From Ariolimax columbianus (lineage: Eukaryota; Mollusca; Gastropoda; Stylommatophora; Arionidae), in the NCBI GenBank assembly GCA_036924085.1, contig JAVGWX010000012.1:5410043-5474042 (forward strand): a stretch of 64,000 nt of DNA. Direction: 5' to 3'. The notes below the pieces were generated by a model that searched no databases, was not told where the DNA came from, and saw only the letters and a program-made list of their open reading frames with translations. The position numbers and the translations under genes are program-made. This document shows positions 11,230 to 23,800 of the stretch, piece by piece (the stretch's first letter is position 1; each line of letters opens with the position of its first letter).

Positions 11230-12305
11230 ATGATTTATCCATCTGGTTCCCCTTGGAACATAGAACCACAAGAGATAATCTCCATCAGTTCCTATTCTGT
11301 GCTGTTTTCTTGAGTTCCACATACGAGACCCTGATTGAACTGACTTCCTTCTCAACCATTCACTGCTTGATGTTTCTTGACCTTCCCACTCATCTCTTTC
11401 CTGTTAATTCCAATCCAGAGACTGTCTGGCTTTTTTATGATAGTGTGTGTGTCCTATCCATTGCCACTTTCACTCCTCCAATTTTGTGCTGTACTGGTTG
11501 TTGCCATGTTCTTTTCCACAGATCTGTTTGCCATCACCTCTGGCCATCTAACACGATGTCTGCAATGAAGACACTTAGTAATGAATGTCTACAGTTTAGT
11601 TGTGTTACCCTTAGTCACATGCTATGTCTCCAAGTCATAAAATAGACCCAACTTTACATTTGTGTTAAACAGTCTAATCTTATTCTCTGTGGAGTGCTGC
11701 CGAGTTCCATATTGGGCGAGGGGAGTTTAAAACAAATCTGACCTTGTTAATCCACGCGTTAACATTTTGGGTGGTACCTCCGTCTTTATCAATGTTACTT
11801 CCCATCCCAGAGGTAAAATTTGGCTTTTCTTCAATCATCTGACTGTTAATCTGTATGTGGTCTCTGTTATTCTCATTTTCTTTGTTTTGTACCAATCTGC
11901 AACCCACTTTTACTGTTTTATATATTTGTTTGCATATCCTGTTGCTTTCGTGACAGCATACATGTATCATCTGCACAATCAAGGTCTTACAGCTGCTTAT
12001 CTAATGTCCACTATGTAACTTCTTTCCTACCTTCTGTTTGTTGCATCACCTAGTCCATGGCTATAAGAAAGATTGTTTGTGATAGTTCCTATCTGACCCT
12101 AGTTTGATCTGTAAATGACTATGACACTTTGCTTTTGGTGATTTTTCAATGTGTGGTCTCTTCGTAGAAATCTTGTGAAATTCTTTAAATTGTATCTGGC
12201 ATTCCATAAATGCTTCAAAGTTCTCAAAATTACTATTTGATCTATACTATTAAATGCCTTTAAAAAACATATAGTTAATATTGCTGTTGTTTCGAATGCC
12301 CACAA
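11230..12305 (-). pseudogene. LINE reverse-transcriptase relic
   Basis: From right to left on -: FLKAFNSIDQIVILRTLKHL (RT motif with the first catalytic Asp region), RRDHTLKN, AMDWVMQQT-like, ADDTCMLS (the FADD-box equivalent), SGMGSNIDKDGGTTQNVNAW, VRFVLNSPRPIWNSAAL, then KWQWIGHTL and KKPDSLWIG near 11450. The order matches the RT core and its tail. Many frameshifts; inactive. 10870-11230 to its left is unassigned AT-rich DNA. Confidence 0.72.
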
Positions 12306-12319
12306 TAAGTAGGTTCACT

Positions 12320-12590
12320 CTTTTGTGCGCACTGAAAAGGATGTTAAGTGACAGGTTGCAGTAGCTTTCCTCACATCCCAAGCGTGCTTATGAAGGTGGA
12401 CCTCCAGGCAGTTGTGCTATGCTTGGCTCCATCTGCGTGTTGCTTACTACTATGGGGATCACGTCGATCCCTCACCTCGTTAGCCAGGCTGCCACGAAAA
12501 CAGCCCATTTCCAGGGAGGGCTACTAGGAAGCCGAGGCTAGGGTCTTGGCTAGTATATTTCGCCTGACCTTGACTAACATGTCTGATCAG
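12320..12590 (+). mobile_element. Family C interspersed repeat, copy 2
   Basis: Contains TTAAGTGACAGGTTGCAGTA, GTGCTTATGAAGGTGGACC, GGGGATCACGTCGATC and TCGTTAGCCAGGCTG as in copy 1. Its right end runs into a 37-bp tandem array. Confidence 0.72.
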
Positions 12591-12720
12591 TATATTTTGC
12601 CTTACCCTGACTAACATGTCTGATCAGTATGTTTTGCCTTACCCTGACTAACATGTCTGATCAGTATATTTTGCCTTACCCTGACTAACATGTCTGATCA
12701 GTATATTTTGCCTGACCAGA
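12545..12720. repeat. 37-bp tandem repeat, about 4 copies
   Basis: Unit built on CTGACTAACATGTCTGATCA plus GTATATTTTGCCTTACC. It grew from the end of the neighbouring family C element, which also ends in CCTGACTAA-like sequence. 12721-13190 beyond it shows no gene. Confidence 0.85.
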
Positions 12721-13194
12721 CGATCATCCTCCTCCCCATATAGTTAGTATAGAAGTACTATTTTACAACATTCTTGTTTGTTACACCAGTTACAGTGTGC
12801 TGGTATTATGACTATTATGAATAATTTCATGACAGTAGAAAACACACGCACATACACACACAAAATTGTTCATGAAACCAACTTCTATGCACCTGGGAGA
12901 ACCAATATGTGCTGAGTTCCTTTCATTGCAGAAAGTGGTAAAGTGTTAAGGACAGTATGAATTCTGTAGCACAGAAATATTCCACTGACCTCGTCTGGTA
13001 CCCGTTTACAGCTTGATTGATTGGAAGAAGCAGTCAGAAAAAGAACTGACATGTCTCGTCTGTTAAACTGATCATGTCATGATTATTTGGACCTGGTACA
13101 TTAGTAAATGAAGCTGACAACCCTTGGACTACACGCTGTCTAGTACTGTGTGCCACCTTTTGCTGTTGTTTAATGAGTGTTTACTCTTGTGTCC

Positions 13195-13490
13195 CCTGAA
13201 AAGGACGTTAAGTGACAGGTTGTAGTAACTTTCCTCACATCCTGAGCATGCTGATGAAGGTGGACTGCGGTCCAACAGTTGGTTGTGTGATGCTTGGCTT
13301 CATCTGCGTGATGCTCACTACTGTGGGGATCACGTCAATCCAAATATTGTCAGCCAGACTGCCTTGAAAACAGCCTGTTTGGGGAATGCTATATGGAAGA
13401 GAGATAGTGGTGTTGGTCAGTATATTGTGCCTGGCCCATTTCCTGGTCAATATGCTGTGTCCCTGACCGGACTATCGTCTCAGTTTCCCT
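13195..13490 (+). mobile_element. Family C interspersed repeat, copy 3
   Basis: Contains TTAAGTGACAGGTTGTAGTA, GCATGCTGATGAAGGTGGAC, GGGGATCACGTCAATCC and the closing GTGCCTGGCCCATTTCCTGG region shared with the inverted copy at 39700. Confidence 0.72.
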
Positions 13491-13664
13491 ACTAGTTTTA
13501 TAATAAAATAATTGAAATTTACTAGTTTCAGATGGGGTATACTAGGGAGAGTAACAAAATAACTTTAGTATTCCAATTAAAAAATTACTTAAAATATTAA
13601 GTTTACTTTTTTACTACTCCTATTAAATGTGACAAAATCATTGATGCAGGAGAAACAGACTTTT

Positions 13665-14027
13665 AGCATGGTAAAATGGATCCTGGGGGAATCCCCAGAC
13701 CCCTCACTGGCAAGGAGAGAATAGGACCACTGCACCTCCATGCATATTGTAAAAGGCGACTAAAGAGAGTTGTGGGTAGAGCTAGCAACATCATCATGTA
13801 AAATGGAATCAAGATACAATAAACTGAAGATAGGTGGCACTGACGAATGCACTTGTGGTACAGGGAAAATGACCGCTGAACATCTGCTGCAAAACTGTCC
13901 GATATACGAAGACCAGAGAAAGCACATGTGGCCATCACCAGTGGCACCACTAGACAAGCTCTATGGCAGTGTCGACAGCCTTAGGATGACCGCTGCTTTC
14001 TTCGAAAAAATACAGGTTGACGTCTGA
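13665..14027 (+). pseudogene. LINE ORF2 C-terminal fragment
   Basis: After a short module (AGAATAGGACCACTGCACC...AAGGCGACTAAAGAG) the + frame reads YNKLKIGGTDECTCGTGK, TAEHLLQNCPIYED and RMTAAFFEKIQVDV, then a stop at 14025-14027. CTC...H...C is the same tail motif as at 733-1270 and 43060-43130. The stop is followed at once by a family A element. Confidence 0.7.
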
Positions 14028-14042
14028 CAGCGTACGAAGAAG

Positions 14043-14385
14043 GATCAAGATACTGAGCAGTGCATGGGCTGTAGTCAGCGACCCAAAGCTGATTGCTAGC
14101 GTCAGGGCCAGTGACCCATATCTACCAAGACTCATTTGAACCTTCACATGGTAATCCTGGATAATAGTCTTCAACAGGGCAGACTGGCAAAGGAGAAGGG
14201 ATTGAAGGCTAATCCGGTACCACAAAATGCCATGCAGAAGTCAGATGTGACAAACCGAAAGGTACAAATATCGCGGTCGGGCTGTAAACTATAACACAAC
14301 ACATTCTGTTCTCTAGGCTACACCCTGCTACTTGCAAATCCCTTTTCAGGGTTTGGTAGCGGCAGTTTGAGAGCGACAAAGATCA
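14043..14385 (+). mobile_element. Family A retroelement, long form, adjoining a LINE end
   Basis: Begins GGATCAAGATACTGAGCAG, 15 bp after the LINE stop codon, and ends in GGTAGCGGCAGTTTGAGAGCG. The position suggests that family A arose from, or shares, the 3' UTR of that LINE. Confidence 0.72.
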
Positions 14386-14683
14386 CGTAAAACACATTGC
14401 TATAGAAACCACCACATCAAGTGTATGCAAAGTGCTTTGGTACAGTCTTCCTGAAGGAGGCAAACTCTAGTAGTAGTGGCTGTTCCGGCTGGAGTGAAAA
14501 AGAACAAGGTGATAACAAGTGCGAAAGTTAATTTTTATTAGCATATCTTTTGAATGTCTAAGTTGTGATTTATTTGGATCATTATCATTTTGCAATAATT
14601 CCTCTCATTGACAGGTTTATATTCGAAACAGATTTATTATCATTAGCAAGTCAGTAGCAGAACTATCAAACCTTTAGTTCACC
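14386..14683 (+). promoter_or_regulatory. 5' flank / probable 5' UTR of the aminopeptidase gene
   Basis: This stretch lies between the end of a family A repeat and the start ATG. It holds no repeat I recognise and should contain the 5' UTR and core promoter, but I see no convincing TATA box or initiator. A pyrimidine-rich stretch ending CATTGACAG near 14614 could be a 3' splice site, which would place a non-coding first exon further upstream. That is inference only. Confidence 0.35.
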
Positions 14684-14687
14684 ATGT
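14678..14687 (+). promoter_or_regulatory. NPEPPS: Start codon context of the aminopeptidase
   Basis: The ATG at 14684 sits in TTCACCATGT, with A at -3, a favourable Kozak context. The protein then opens [11 protein letters not shown], matching the conserved start of the PSA catalytic chain, so this ATG is preferred. Vertebrate PSA can carry a longer N-terminal leader; none is evident here. Confidence 0.7.
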
Positions 14688-14806
14688 CAGACAAGAAGAA
14701 GTTTGAACGTCTGCCAAAATCAGTCACTCCCTCCAATTACAACATCAGACTCAAGCCAGACTTTGAGAAATTCACCTTTGATGGCTATGAAGAAATCAAA
14801 CTCAAT
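14684..14806 (+). CDS. NPEPPS: Exon 1 of puromycin-sensitive aminopeptidase
   Basis: 41 codons, ending in phase 0 at donor AAT|GTAAGA. Encodes residues 1-41, with [20 protein letters not shown] being the conserved opening strand of the M1 N-terminal saddle domain. Intron 1 (5.5 kb) is filled by a piggyBac relic. Confidence 0.93.
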
Positions 14807-17800
14807 GTAAGATACCACCATGCATAGTTAGTTTATGACCAAACCAGTACCAGATCAATTAATCTGTTAAAGTGATTATCATATGTTTTGTCAATTTAAA
14901 GTATTATTAAGTTTATTTTTCTCTTAGCTTTTTAACTCTTTCAGAACTTAGTTGTTTTTTTTAAATGTTTAGACCAAATTAATTTTCAGTTTTATAAAAA
15001 AAAGTCACACTACACCTCACGGCAGAAGAGGAGCGACTAAGTAAAAAGAAAAAAAGTCACCATATGCCTTTTTCATTGTGCTGCTTCACAACTTAGTACA
15101 GTTAAATATAGTACATATTATATATCATTGCGAAGGACAATAGTTACAGAAAATGAAAATATCCGTAAATTGTTCATATTTGATTATTTGAAGGAATAAA
15201 TATGTTGTAAAAAATAAATAATGTTCAAGGGTAGATAATTTAATATTCAAAATATTTTAACTCACCTAAATCTTTCCATGGTTTGAATTGTTACTATCCA
15301 TTTTCCTGGATTTTGTACACAAACGTATCCACAGTTCTTCAAAACACAGTTTATTGGATGCATTTATGTCCATAAATAATGAACCTATGTACATTTCTCT
15401 CACTGACTTCAGAATCAATATCAAATATGAACAAATGTAGGTCAAGTCACAACTTCATTATTTACAAGTTTATTTTGTGCACAGCTAAACTTATGCTGTG
15501 TGGTACTGAGTAGAAGCATACTTTAGCACACAGATGTGGCTTTTGTGCACAGCTAAACTTATGCTGTGTGGTACTGAGTAGAAGCATACTTTAGCACACA
15601 GATGTGGCTTTTGTGCACAGCTAAACTTATGCTGTGTGGTACTGAGTATAAGCATACTTTAGCACACAGATGTGGCTTTTGTGCACAGCTAAACTTATGA
15701 TGTATACCACTGAGTAGAAGCATACTTTAGCACACAGATGTGGCTTTTGTGCACAGCTAAACTTATTTCTGTGTGGTACTGCCTAAAGTATACTTTAGCA
15801 CACAGATGTGGCTTTTGTGAACAGCTAAACTTATGCTGTGTGGTACTGCCTAAAGTATAATTTAGCACACAGATGTGGCTTTTGTGAACAGCTAAACTTA
15901 TGATGTATACCACTGGCTAAAGTATACTTTAGCACACAGATGTGGCTTTTGTGCACATCTAAACTTATGATGTATACCACTGCCTAAAGTATACTTTAGC
16001 ACACAGATGTGGCTTTTGTGCACAGCTAAACTTATGATGTATGCCACTACCTAAAGTATACTTTAGCACACAGATGTGGCTTATGTGAACAGCTAAACTT
16101 ATGCTGTGTGGTACTGCCTAAAGTATACTTTAGCACACAGATGTGGCTTATGTGCACAGCTAAACTTATGATGTGTGGTACTGCCTAAAGCATACTTTAG
16201 CACACAGATGTGGCTTATGTGAACAGCTAAACTTATGATGTATACCACTGCCTAAAATATACTTTAGCACACAGATGTGGCTTATGTGCACAGCTAAACT
16301 TATGATGTGTGGTACTGCCTAAAGCATACTTTAGCACACAGATGTGGCTTATGTGAACAGCTAAACTTATGATGTGTGGTACTGCCTAAAGCATACTTTA
16401 GCACACAGATGTGGCTTATGTGAACAGCTAAACTTATGCTATGTGGTACTGCCTAAAGTATATATTAGCACACAAATGTGGCTTGTGTGAACAGCTAAAC
16501 TTATGCTGTGTGGTACTGCCTAAAGCATACTTTAGCACACAGATGTGGCTTGTGTGAACAGCCTGTGTAGTAATAGATACTTCGTTTTATAATCTTCCGA
16601 GCAGCAAAATGAACGCACGGCAAGTCTTTACCTTCAAAATCAATGAGATGGGTAGCACCCTGGTATCTCTCTAGTTCCATGTTCACTGACTTTCTGCCTG
16701 GCTTGGACAATAAAACACCCTGGTATCTCTCTAGTTCCATGTTCACTGACTTTCTGCCTGGCTTGGACAATAAAACACCCTGGTATCTCTCTAGTTCCAT
16801 GTTCACTGACTTTCTGCCTGACTTGGACAATAAAACACCCTGGTATCTCTCTAGTTCCATGTTCACCGACTTTCTGCCTGGCTTGGACAATAAAACACCC
16901 TGGTATCTCTCTAGTTCCATGTTCACTGACTATCTGCCTGGCTTGGACAATAAAACACCCTGGTATCTCTCTAATTCCATGTTCACTGACTTTCTGCCTG
17001 ACTTGGACAATAAAACACCCTGGTATCTCTCTAGTTCCATGTTCACTGACTGTCTGCCTGGCTTGGACAATAAAACACCCTGGTATCTCTCTAGTTCCAT
17101 GTTCACTGACTTTCTGCCTGGCTTGGACAATAAAACACCCTGGTATCTCTCTAGTTCCATGTTCACTGGCTTTCTGCCTGGCTTGGACAATAAAACACCC
17201 TGGTATCTCTCTAGTTCCATGTTCACCGACTGTCTGCCTGGCTTGGACAATAAAACACCCTGGTATCTCTCTAGTTCCATGTTCACTGACTTTCTGCCTG
17301 GCTTGGACAATAAAACACCCTGGTATCTCTCTAGTTCCATGTTCACTGACTTTCTGCCTGGCTTGGACAATAAAACACCCTGGTATCTCTCTAGTTCCAT
17401 GTTCACTGACTTTCTGCCTGACTTGGACAATAAAACACCCTGGTATCTCTCTAGTTCCATGTTCACCGACTGTCTGCCTGGCTTGGACAATAAAACACCC
17501 TGGTATCTCTCTAGTTCCATGTTCACTGACTTTCTGCCTGGCTTGGACAATAAAACACCCTGGTATCTCTCTAGTTCCATGTTCACTGACTTTCTGCCTG
17601 GCTTGGACAATAAAACACCCTGGTATATCTCTAGTTCCATGTTCACCGACTGTCTGCCTGGCTTGGACAATAAAACACCCTGGTATCTCTCTAGTTCCAT
17701 GTTCACTGACTTTCTGCCTGGCTTGGACAATAAAACACCCTGGTATCTCTCTAGTTCCATGTTCACTGACTTTCTGCCTGGCTTGGACAATAAAACGCCC

Positions 17801-20800
17801 TGGTATCTCTCTAGTTCCATGTTCACCGACTGTCTGCCTGGCTTGGACAATAAAACACCCTGGTATCTCTCTAGTTCCATGTTCACTGACTTTCTGCCTG
17901 GCTTGGACAATAAAACACCCTGGTATCTCTCTAGTTCCATGTTCACCGACTGTCTGCCTGGCTTGGACAATAAAACACCCTGGTATCTCTCTAGTTCCAT
18001 GTTCACTGACTTTCTGCCTGGCTTGGACAATAAAACACCCTGGTATCTCTCTAGTTCCATGTTCACCGACTGTCTGCCTGGCTTGGACAATAAAACACCC
18101 TGGTATCTCTCTAGTTCCATGTTCACTGACTTTCTACCTGGCTTGGACAATAAAACAATCTGAAGACTGTTAGGTGCTTTAGCTCCTACTATCTGACAGT
18201 TCTTCTATTAGCATGTTATTGAAGTCTGCAAAGGGCACAATCTTCTCCATTGTCAGAGCGGTTCAGTGTGTATAATATGTTGGCATTCAGTTGTGTGATT
18301 TCTATCACCCACATAAACACTTTCTTGCCCCACTTGACTGTTTTTCTTGTATGATTGCCATAAAAGGGTATCGTCTGATCCTCTCTGTCACATCCGTTCA
18401 TTGAAATGTTGTAGCTATGGACGGGTGATGGTTTCATTACTTGGTTTCTACCCTCCACTGACCTCATATGTGGCACTTCCACATGCTGTCACTAGCTGGC
18501 AAGGCTTTTGGATCTTTTATCTCTCCAGCTGACACACATGACCTGCTACTCATCGTTTATGAACCACTTTGCCTGATTCACGGATATCTTCTTGTTCTTC
18601 ATTTCTGACGAAAATTCTTGTCTGTTTGAATTGAGTGTTCCGGTGTAGTGGTGGTTTTTCTGTCCCAGAAACTGGACAAGAGGTAGAGAAGAATAATACC
18701 TGTCAGCAAACAAATGGTGATGCCCCGTGATGCCTTCCAGCAGCTTGTTAAAAACTTTAACAGCATGGGATGCATTGGGATCAGTTTCAGGTCTGCAAGC
18801 TGTGTCAGCTTGGGATGAATTGGGATCAGTTTCAGGTCTCTAAGCTGTGTCAGCTTGGGATGAATTGGGATCAGTTTTAGGTCTCTAAGTTGTGTCAGTT
18901 TGGGATGAATTGGGATCAGTTTGAGGTCTGCTAGCTGTGTCAGCTTGGGATGAATTGGGATCAGTTTGAGGTCTGTAAGCTGTGTCAGCTTGGGATGAAT
19001 TGGGATCAGTTTGAGGTCTGCAAGCTGTGTCAGCTTGGGATGAATTGGGATCAGTTTGAGGTCTGTAAGCTGTGTCAGCACCAAAATATACTAAGAGATT
19101 GAAAACATATCCGGTGATGGAGAGTTGCAGTCCATATGATTTGATATGATACTTTTTGGGCTTACTAGCATTGTACTGTTTGTACCTAATCGCCCCTTGT
19201 GACCTATGACCATTTCATCGATGCAGATATTCTTAAATGGGTAGAAGGCTTCCTGAAAACTGGCAATGATTGCATTGATGAATAGCTCAATTTGGCTTCT
19301 TTCTTGTTCATCTTGAACAGCTGCATGAATCATTGATTGATATATCAATAAGAATCTTGTCCTGCTGAATATTGACCTGAACCAGGGACTATTTCTGTGG
19401 GATTTGGTGGACCAGTAGTCTTTTATTGACTGTTTTGGATTCAAACCCATGGCAACCAGTGTGGCAAGAAACTAAAAAAAAAAACATTACATTCTAGTGG
19501 TGCCTATTTCGTGAAGGCTGAATGTTTACGAGCAGGTGTATTTATATCCTGTTTTTGCTTGGCATAGTCATTGACATTTGTAATGAGATTGGCTCAGTCA
19601 GGAGAGAAAACATTGCAGGGTTGAGGCATTGTCAGCCAGATTTTATGCCAGAATTGATCTGTCTAAAGTGAGAATCACTAATTCTCTCTCCACTCAAGGC
19701 TTCACGTCACCCGTCATGATCATCAGGCTTAGACCTCTGTGTGGAATTTTTGTTTCTTTTGGCAGCATTGTTACCATAATTTGTAGGTCTAGCTTTTTGT
19801 AGAAATACCTTGTCCATCGTCTGCATCAGTTGTCTCATCACTGCTGTTTGGTAATTCTGAATCAATGATAGTTGCTGACTGGATACTGGATGCAACCACC
19901 AGCTGAGCCAGATCGTCTTGGTTTCTTTCTACTGGACTTACCATCACTATAAAAATAATCACTGCCTGAATCTTCTGAATCTCCTAACTCTGAATCTCTC
20001 ATCAGTGGGCTCTCAAAAACAACTCTAGCCTGTTTGGCACTGTATCGTTTTGGTCGAGTGCTCGACGTAGAAGCAGCAGGCATGGCAATTATTTCACAGA
20101 AATAAACAACAAACTTTAGAATTGCTTTTCAAAACAACCTCGCTTGCTAAGATGAAATTTAGAACTGTGACTTTTTCTAGTCTTAGCAGTAAAGTATTGG
20201 TTAATATAAAAAATCAAATTTGCCGCTCCACGAAACAAAAATTTAACAGGGCCTACCAAAACCGATACATCGGTTAAAGGTTCTGTAGGGTTTCATTCGC
20301 GTACCGATATATTGGTTAATGGTTAATTTTCCATCTTCCACTTCTCATTTTAGATTAGGACTTCTGTGAATGAGATCAAGTTGAATGCCAATGAAATTGT
20401 GATCCAAGAGGCCACCTTTAAAGGTAATAATATTCTTTGTTCTTAGACGACCTCAACTTTTGTAGGGGCAGATGTCCCTGTGCAGGTCCCAGCTCTGCTA
20501 TGAGCTGGATGTAGCCGGGAGAAGTCTTTCCTGCCTAGCTAGGCTAGGCTCGAGCAGCTAAAAACTCCGCTGCATTGGGACAAGCGCTTACAAAGGGTGG
20601 TTAACAAGGTGTGAATCCATATTAATAGACTCAAAACTAAAACAAAGTAGACCCGCAGCCTGTTAGGCGCCATCTATGCTGCTGTAAACAAACCACCTAA
20701 CCATAGCTGGTGTTATGCCATGTCACACAGTTAGTCGCCTCTTACAACATGCTCTCTGTGAGGCAGACCACTAGGTAATAATATAATATCTTTTATTCTG

Positions 20801-23800
20801 AACAGATGGGTAATATTAAAGAAACTGATTTTAACTATTACATGCTATTAATGTCTATGATACCGCAGACTCTAAAACTAAAATATGTTTGTCATTGTAG
20901 GGTTGAAATGTTTTTGTGAAATAAGGTAAAGGTTGTCCCATAGCAGGCACTGCAGTTGGTAATGACGTGTTGAGTAACTTCATTGTATGAGGCTACAGCT
21001 TGTTTATGAGGTGTAAAGTGACCAGTTACTTTCCTTGCTACATTCCTTCCCAAACAATAAGCCAGTTAAACATTTACAGTTGGTTTGGCTGCAGAGTGCC
21101 AGTAACAGGAGTTTGTGATATAGCAAACTGAACAGCCAAAACATAATGTTAGCCAGTCTAGGGTTGACATTTTTTTGTTTTTATTCCATTTTGTTTATAT
21201 ATAGTGTTTCATGCAAATGTTACAGATACATTTGACATATTGCCCTTACTTTTATGTCAGTGTTGCTGGCCATGGAAACAAACAATAGAGTAATAGATTA
21301 TAATAGAAAAACAAAACACTAAACAGTGCTGTAAAACATTCCTCCTCCTTAAAAGACAAGGGAGAGTTTGATTACATGAGCTTGATCTTGTGTTATTCAT
21401 GCGCATTGAGTAGAACAGTATGCTCCACAGTGGCCTTATTTTCTTCAAGACCCATTCAGTGACTCACAGCTGTTCCATGTCTTCCCGAGCACGTATTGAG
21501 AAGCAACAATTATTTCAGTCATTATTGATTTTGATATAACTGAAGTAGTGATTAAAAAATACGAGGGGGCTCAGATGAAATATATCTTTTTATATGTTTC
21601 TAAATATATTTTTTCGGTAAATTTATTCAGAAAAATTGAAGTACATCTCTTTTTTTCACCAACATAGTCACCATTATGTTCGATACAAGATCTCCTCTTT
21701 ACCCCCACCACCCGCTACCCCCTGTTCCCCCAGCAGGTGTATGCATTTTTGTAGAAAAAAATTCATTCTTTTCGTCGCATGTGTAACCACTCATGCACCA
21801 CCTGTTAGGCCTTTTCATCGGACCTGAAAGTCTTTCCTCCCAATGTCTCTTTTAGTCATCTAGAGACTTGAAAATTACTTGGGGCTAGGTCTGGTGAGTA
21901 CGGCAGATGTGGTAGACACTTGAAAGAGGAGGTCCTCGATGACTGCAGCCATTGCACTGGCAGTATGGAGTCGAGCATTGTTGTGTTTTAAAAGGACACT
22001 ATTACCCAGAAGTCCACGTCATTTGGATTTTATTGTGGGTAAAAGATGTCTTGCGAAGATCTGTATACGTGGCACTGGTGACAGTGTTCCCCCTGGGCGT
22101 GTAGTGCTCTAAAATAACGAAAAGAGTCAACATAACTATCCCTGTAGATTGCTGCGCGCACAACGTCTCCAGTTTTGGTGTGGAGGGATGGCACCATTCA
22201 TTGCTCACTCTCTTCATTTCAGGCTCATGGTAGTGAACCCAGGTTTCATCTCCAGAAACAATTCTTGCTAGGAATCCATCATCTTCTGCTGCAAAAGTTT
22301 CTGACAGGCATCAATGTGTCGTTTGAATTCTGGAGTAAGCTGCCTTGGCATCCACCTTGCAGACACTTCATGGTACTGTAGCACATCATGGGTGCGACAA
22401 TTTAATTCACATTCAATCAGCGGTCAACTGCTGCAATTAACTTTAACTCTGGGGTCACTACTTAGTAAGTGTGCCTGACCCGGTCGTGAACAGTCTGTTA
22501 CAGAATTCACACCATTTTTGGAACTTCCTACTCCACTCATACACTTGCGAGAGTGAAAGGCATATATCACTGTACTGGACCTTCATTCGCAGATGAATTT
22601 CTATGGGTTTCACCCTTTTGCTACTCAAAAAACGGATAACAACACTGCTCCTTTTTCGTGCATGTCAATAGTGGGACGATCATCGCTAACTGCAATTATG
22701 ATGTCATGCTGTTGGTCTGGACGTGCATGACACTCTTAGCATTCTTAACAACCATATTAACAAGTTACAATACAAAGGCATGGTTTTTCTCATTTCTATC
22801 CCACTTTTCAGGTTTTCATTTGAAGCCCCCTCATATATATTTACAAAATGTCTACGTTTTATATTGTAAACCTCGTTAGACAAAAGCTCTTTGGGGCTTC
22901 GTAGTAATATTGAGGAGTGTAAAGAACTCTAGGAACAGAAGATTCAAGCACTGGTATGGATAAGTATTTTCAAACAATGATGAAAGTTCTAGGAATAAGG
23001 GATAAATAAATAATACAAATAATACGATGATTGTCTGTCATATTCTGTGATTGTTATCACATTCTGAAATTGAAGGTTGGACAAAGGTTATCCTTTATAA
23101 GATAGTACCCTGGAAAGAGGAAATCAAAAGAAATTAACTCTTAGTAATCGAGGTGCCCCATCAGAAACCATTTCCAAGATCTTCTTTTTCCGGGACTGCC
23201 CCTGAGAAACCAGATAACCACTGCCTTTATATTACTCTTTTCATATCGAGTTACAGAAAGTTTGCCCAAATTTATGTCGAATCATTTCAACACTAGACAT
23301 CCGCAATGGCAATTTCCTGAAAACCTTGTGTGGGAACAATCGTCAATTTGAAATAAACTGGTATGTTGTTTTGTCAGTAGTTATTAGTAAACATTTTTCC
23401 TACGAGAAATGGCTTCAAACACAAATGATCGCAAGCAAAGATTCTCAGCCAAGCAAGCATCTGCATTTATTCATTCATGGATTGAATGAGAAAATTATGA
23501 TTTATCAAGCGGGGATAGTTCATATCACAAGTATTCATATTCAGAAAACTATTGTAGTTGACAAAGCTGTCAGACTCTGAAGACATGGGAGCGTATCCCC
23601 TGGTTGCACCTGGCGACTAGTTCTATGCGTAGTAGAGAAGCTACTACTTACTAGAGGAACAAATCATGTTCCAATAACAAGTAGAAGATTAAGATCAGAA
23701 CTTAGATCATGTAAGATCAAGTACACCTGATAATGTTGAAGCAATATAGTTTTATTTTAAAAATATGAAATGCAAATACTAAAATAGAAAGTATACATTT

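Larger units (their letters stand above)
16500..20083 (-). pseudogene. piggyBac-like transposase gene, degraded, with internal coding arrays
   Basis: DDE-type cut-and-paste transposase lying antisense in intron 1. From the ATG at 20083: acidic N-terminus ([13 protein letters not shown]), [44 protein letters not shown] with the first catalytic Asp (codon 19217-19219), an array replacing the next segment, [20 protein letters not shown] with the second Asp (18702-18704), [20 protein letters not shown] with the third (18387-18389), [18 protein letters not shown], a 60-bp array, then the C-terminal Cys-rich [18 protein letters not shown]. All three Asp are kept, but frameshifts and stops break it. 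The right-hand flank ends ...GGTTAATGGTTAA near 20329; no matching left inverted repeat was found. Confidence 0.82.

Noticed and set aside
14807..15475. Left terminal inverted repeat of the intron 1 piggyBac element
   Set aside because: Looked for a partner to the right-hand ...ATATTGGTTAATGGTTAA end and found no convincing match; the left end may be deleted or hidden by the 66-bp array.
16643..18163. A 506-codon open frame on + as a repetitive protein gene
   Set aside because: It is the complement of a tandem array derived from the antisense transposase; no start context or neighbouring exon supports it.
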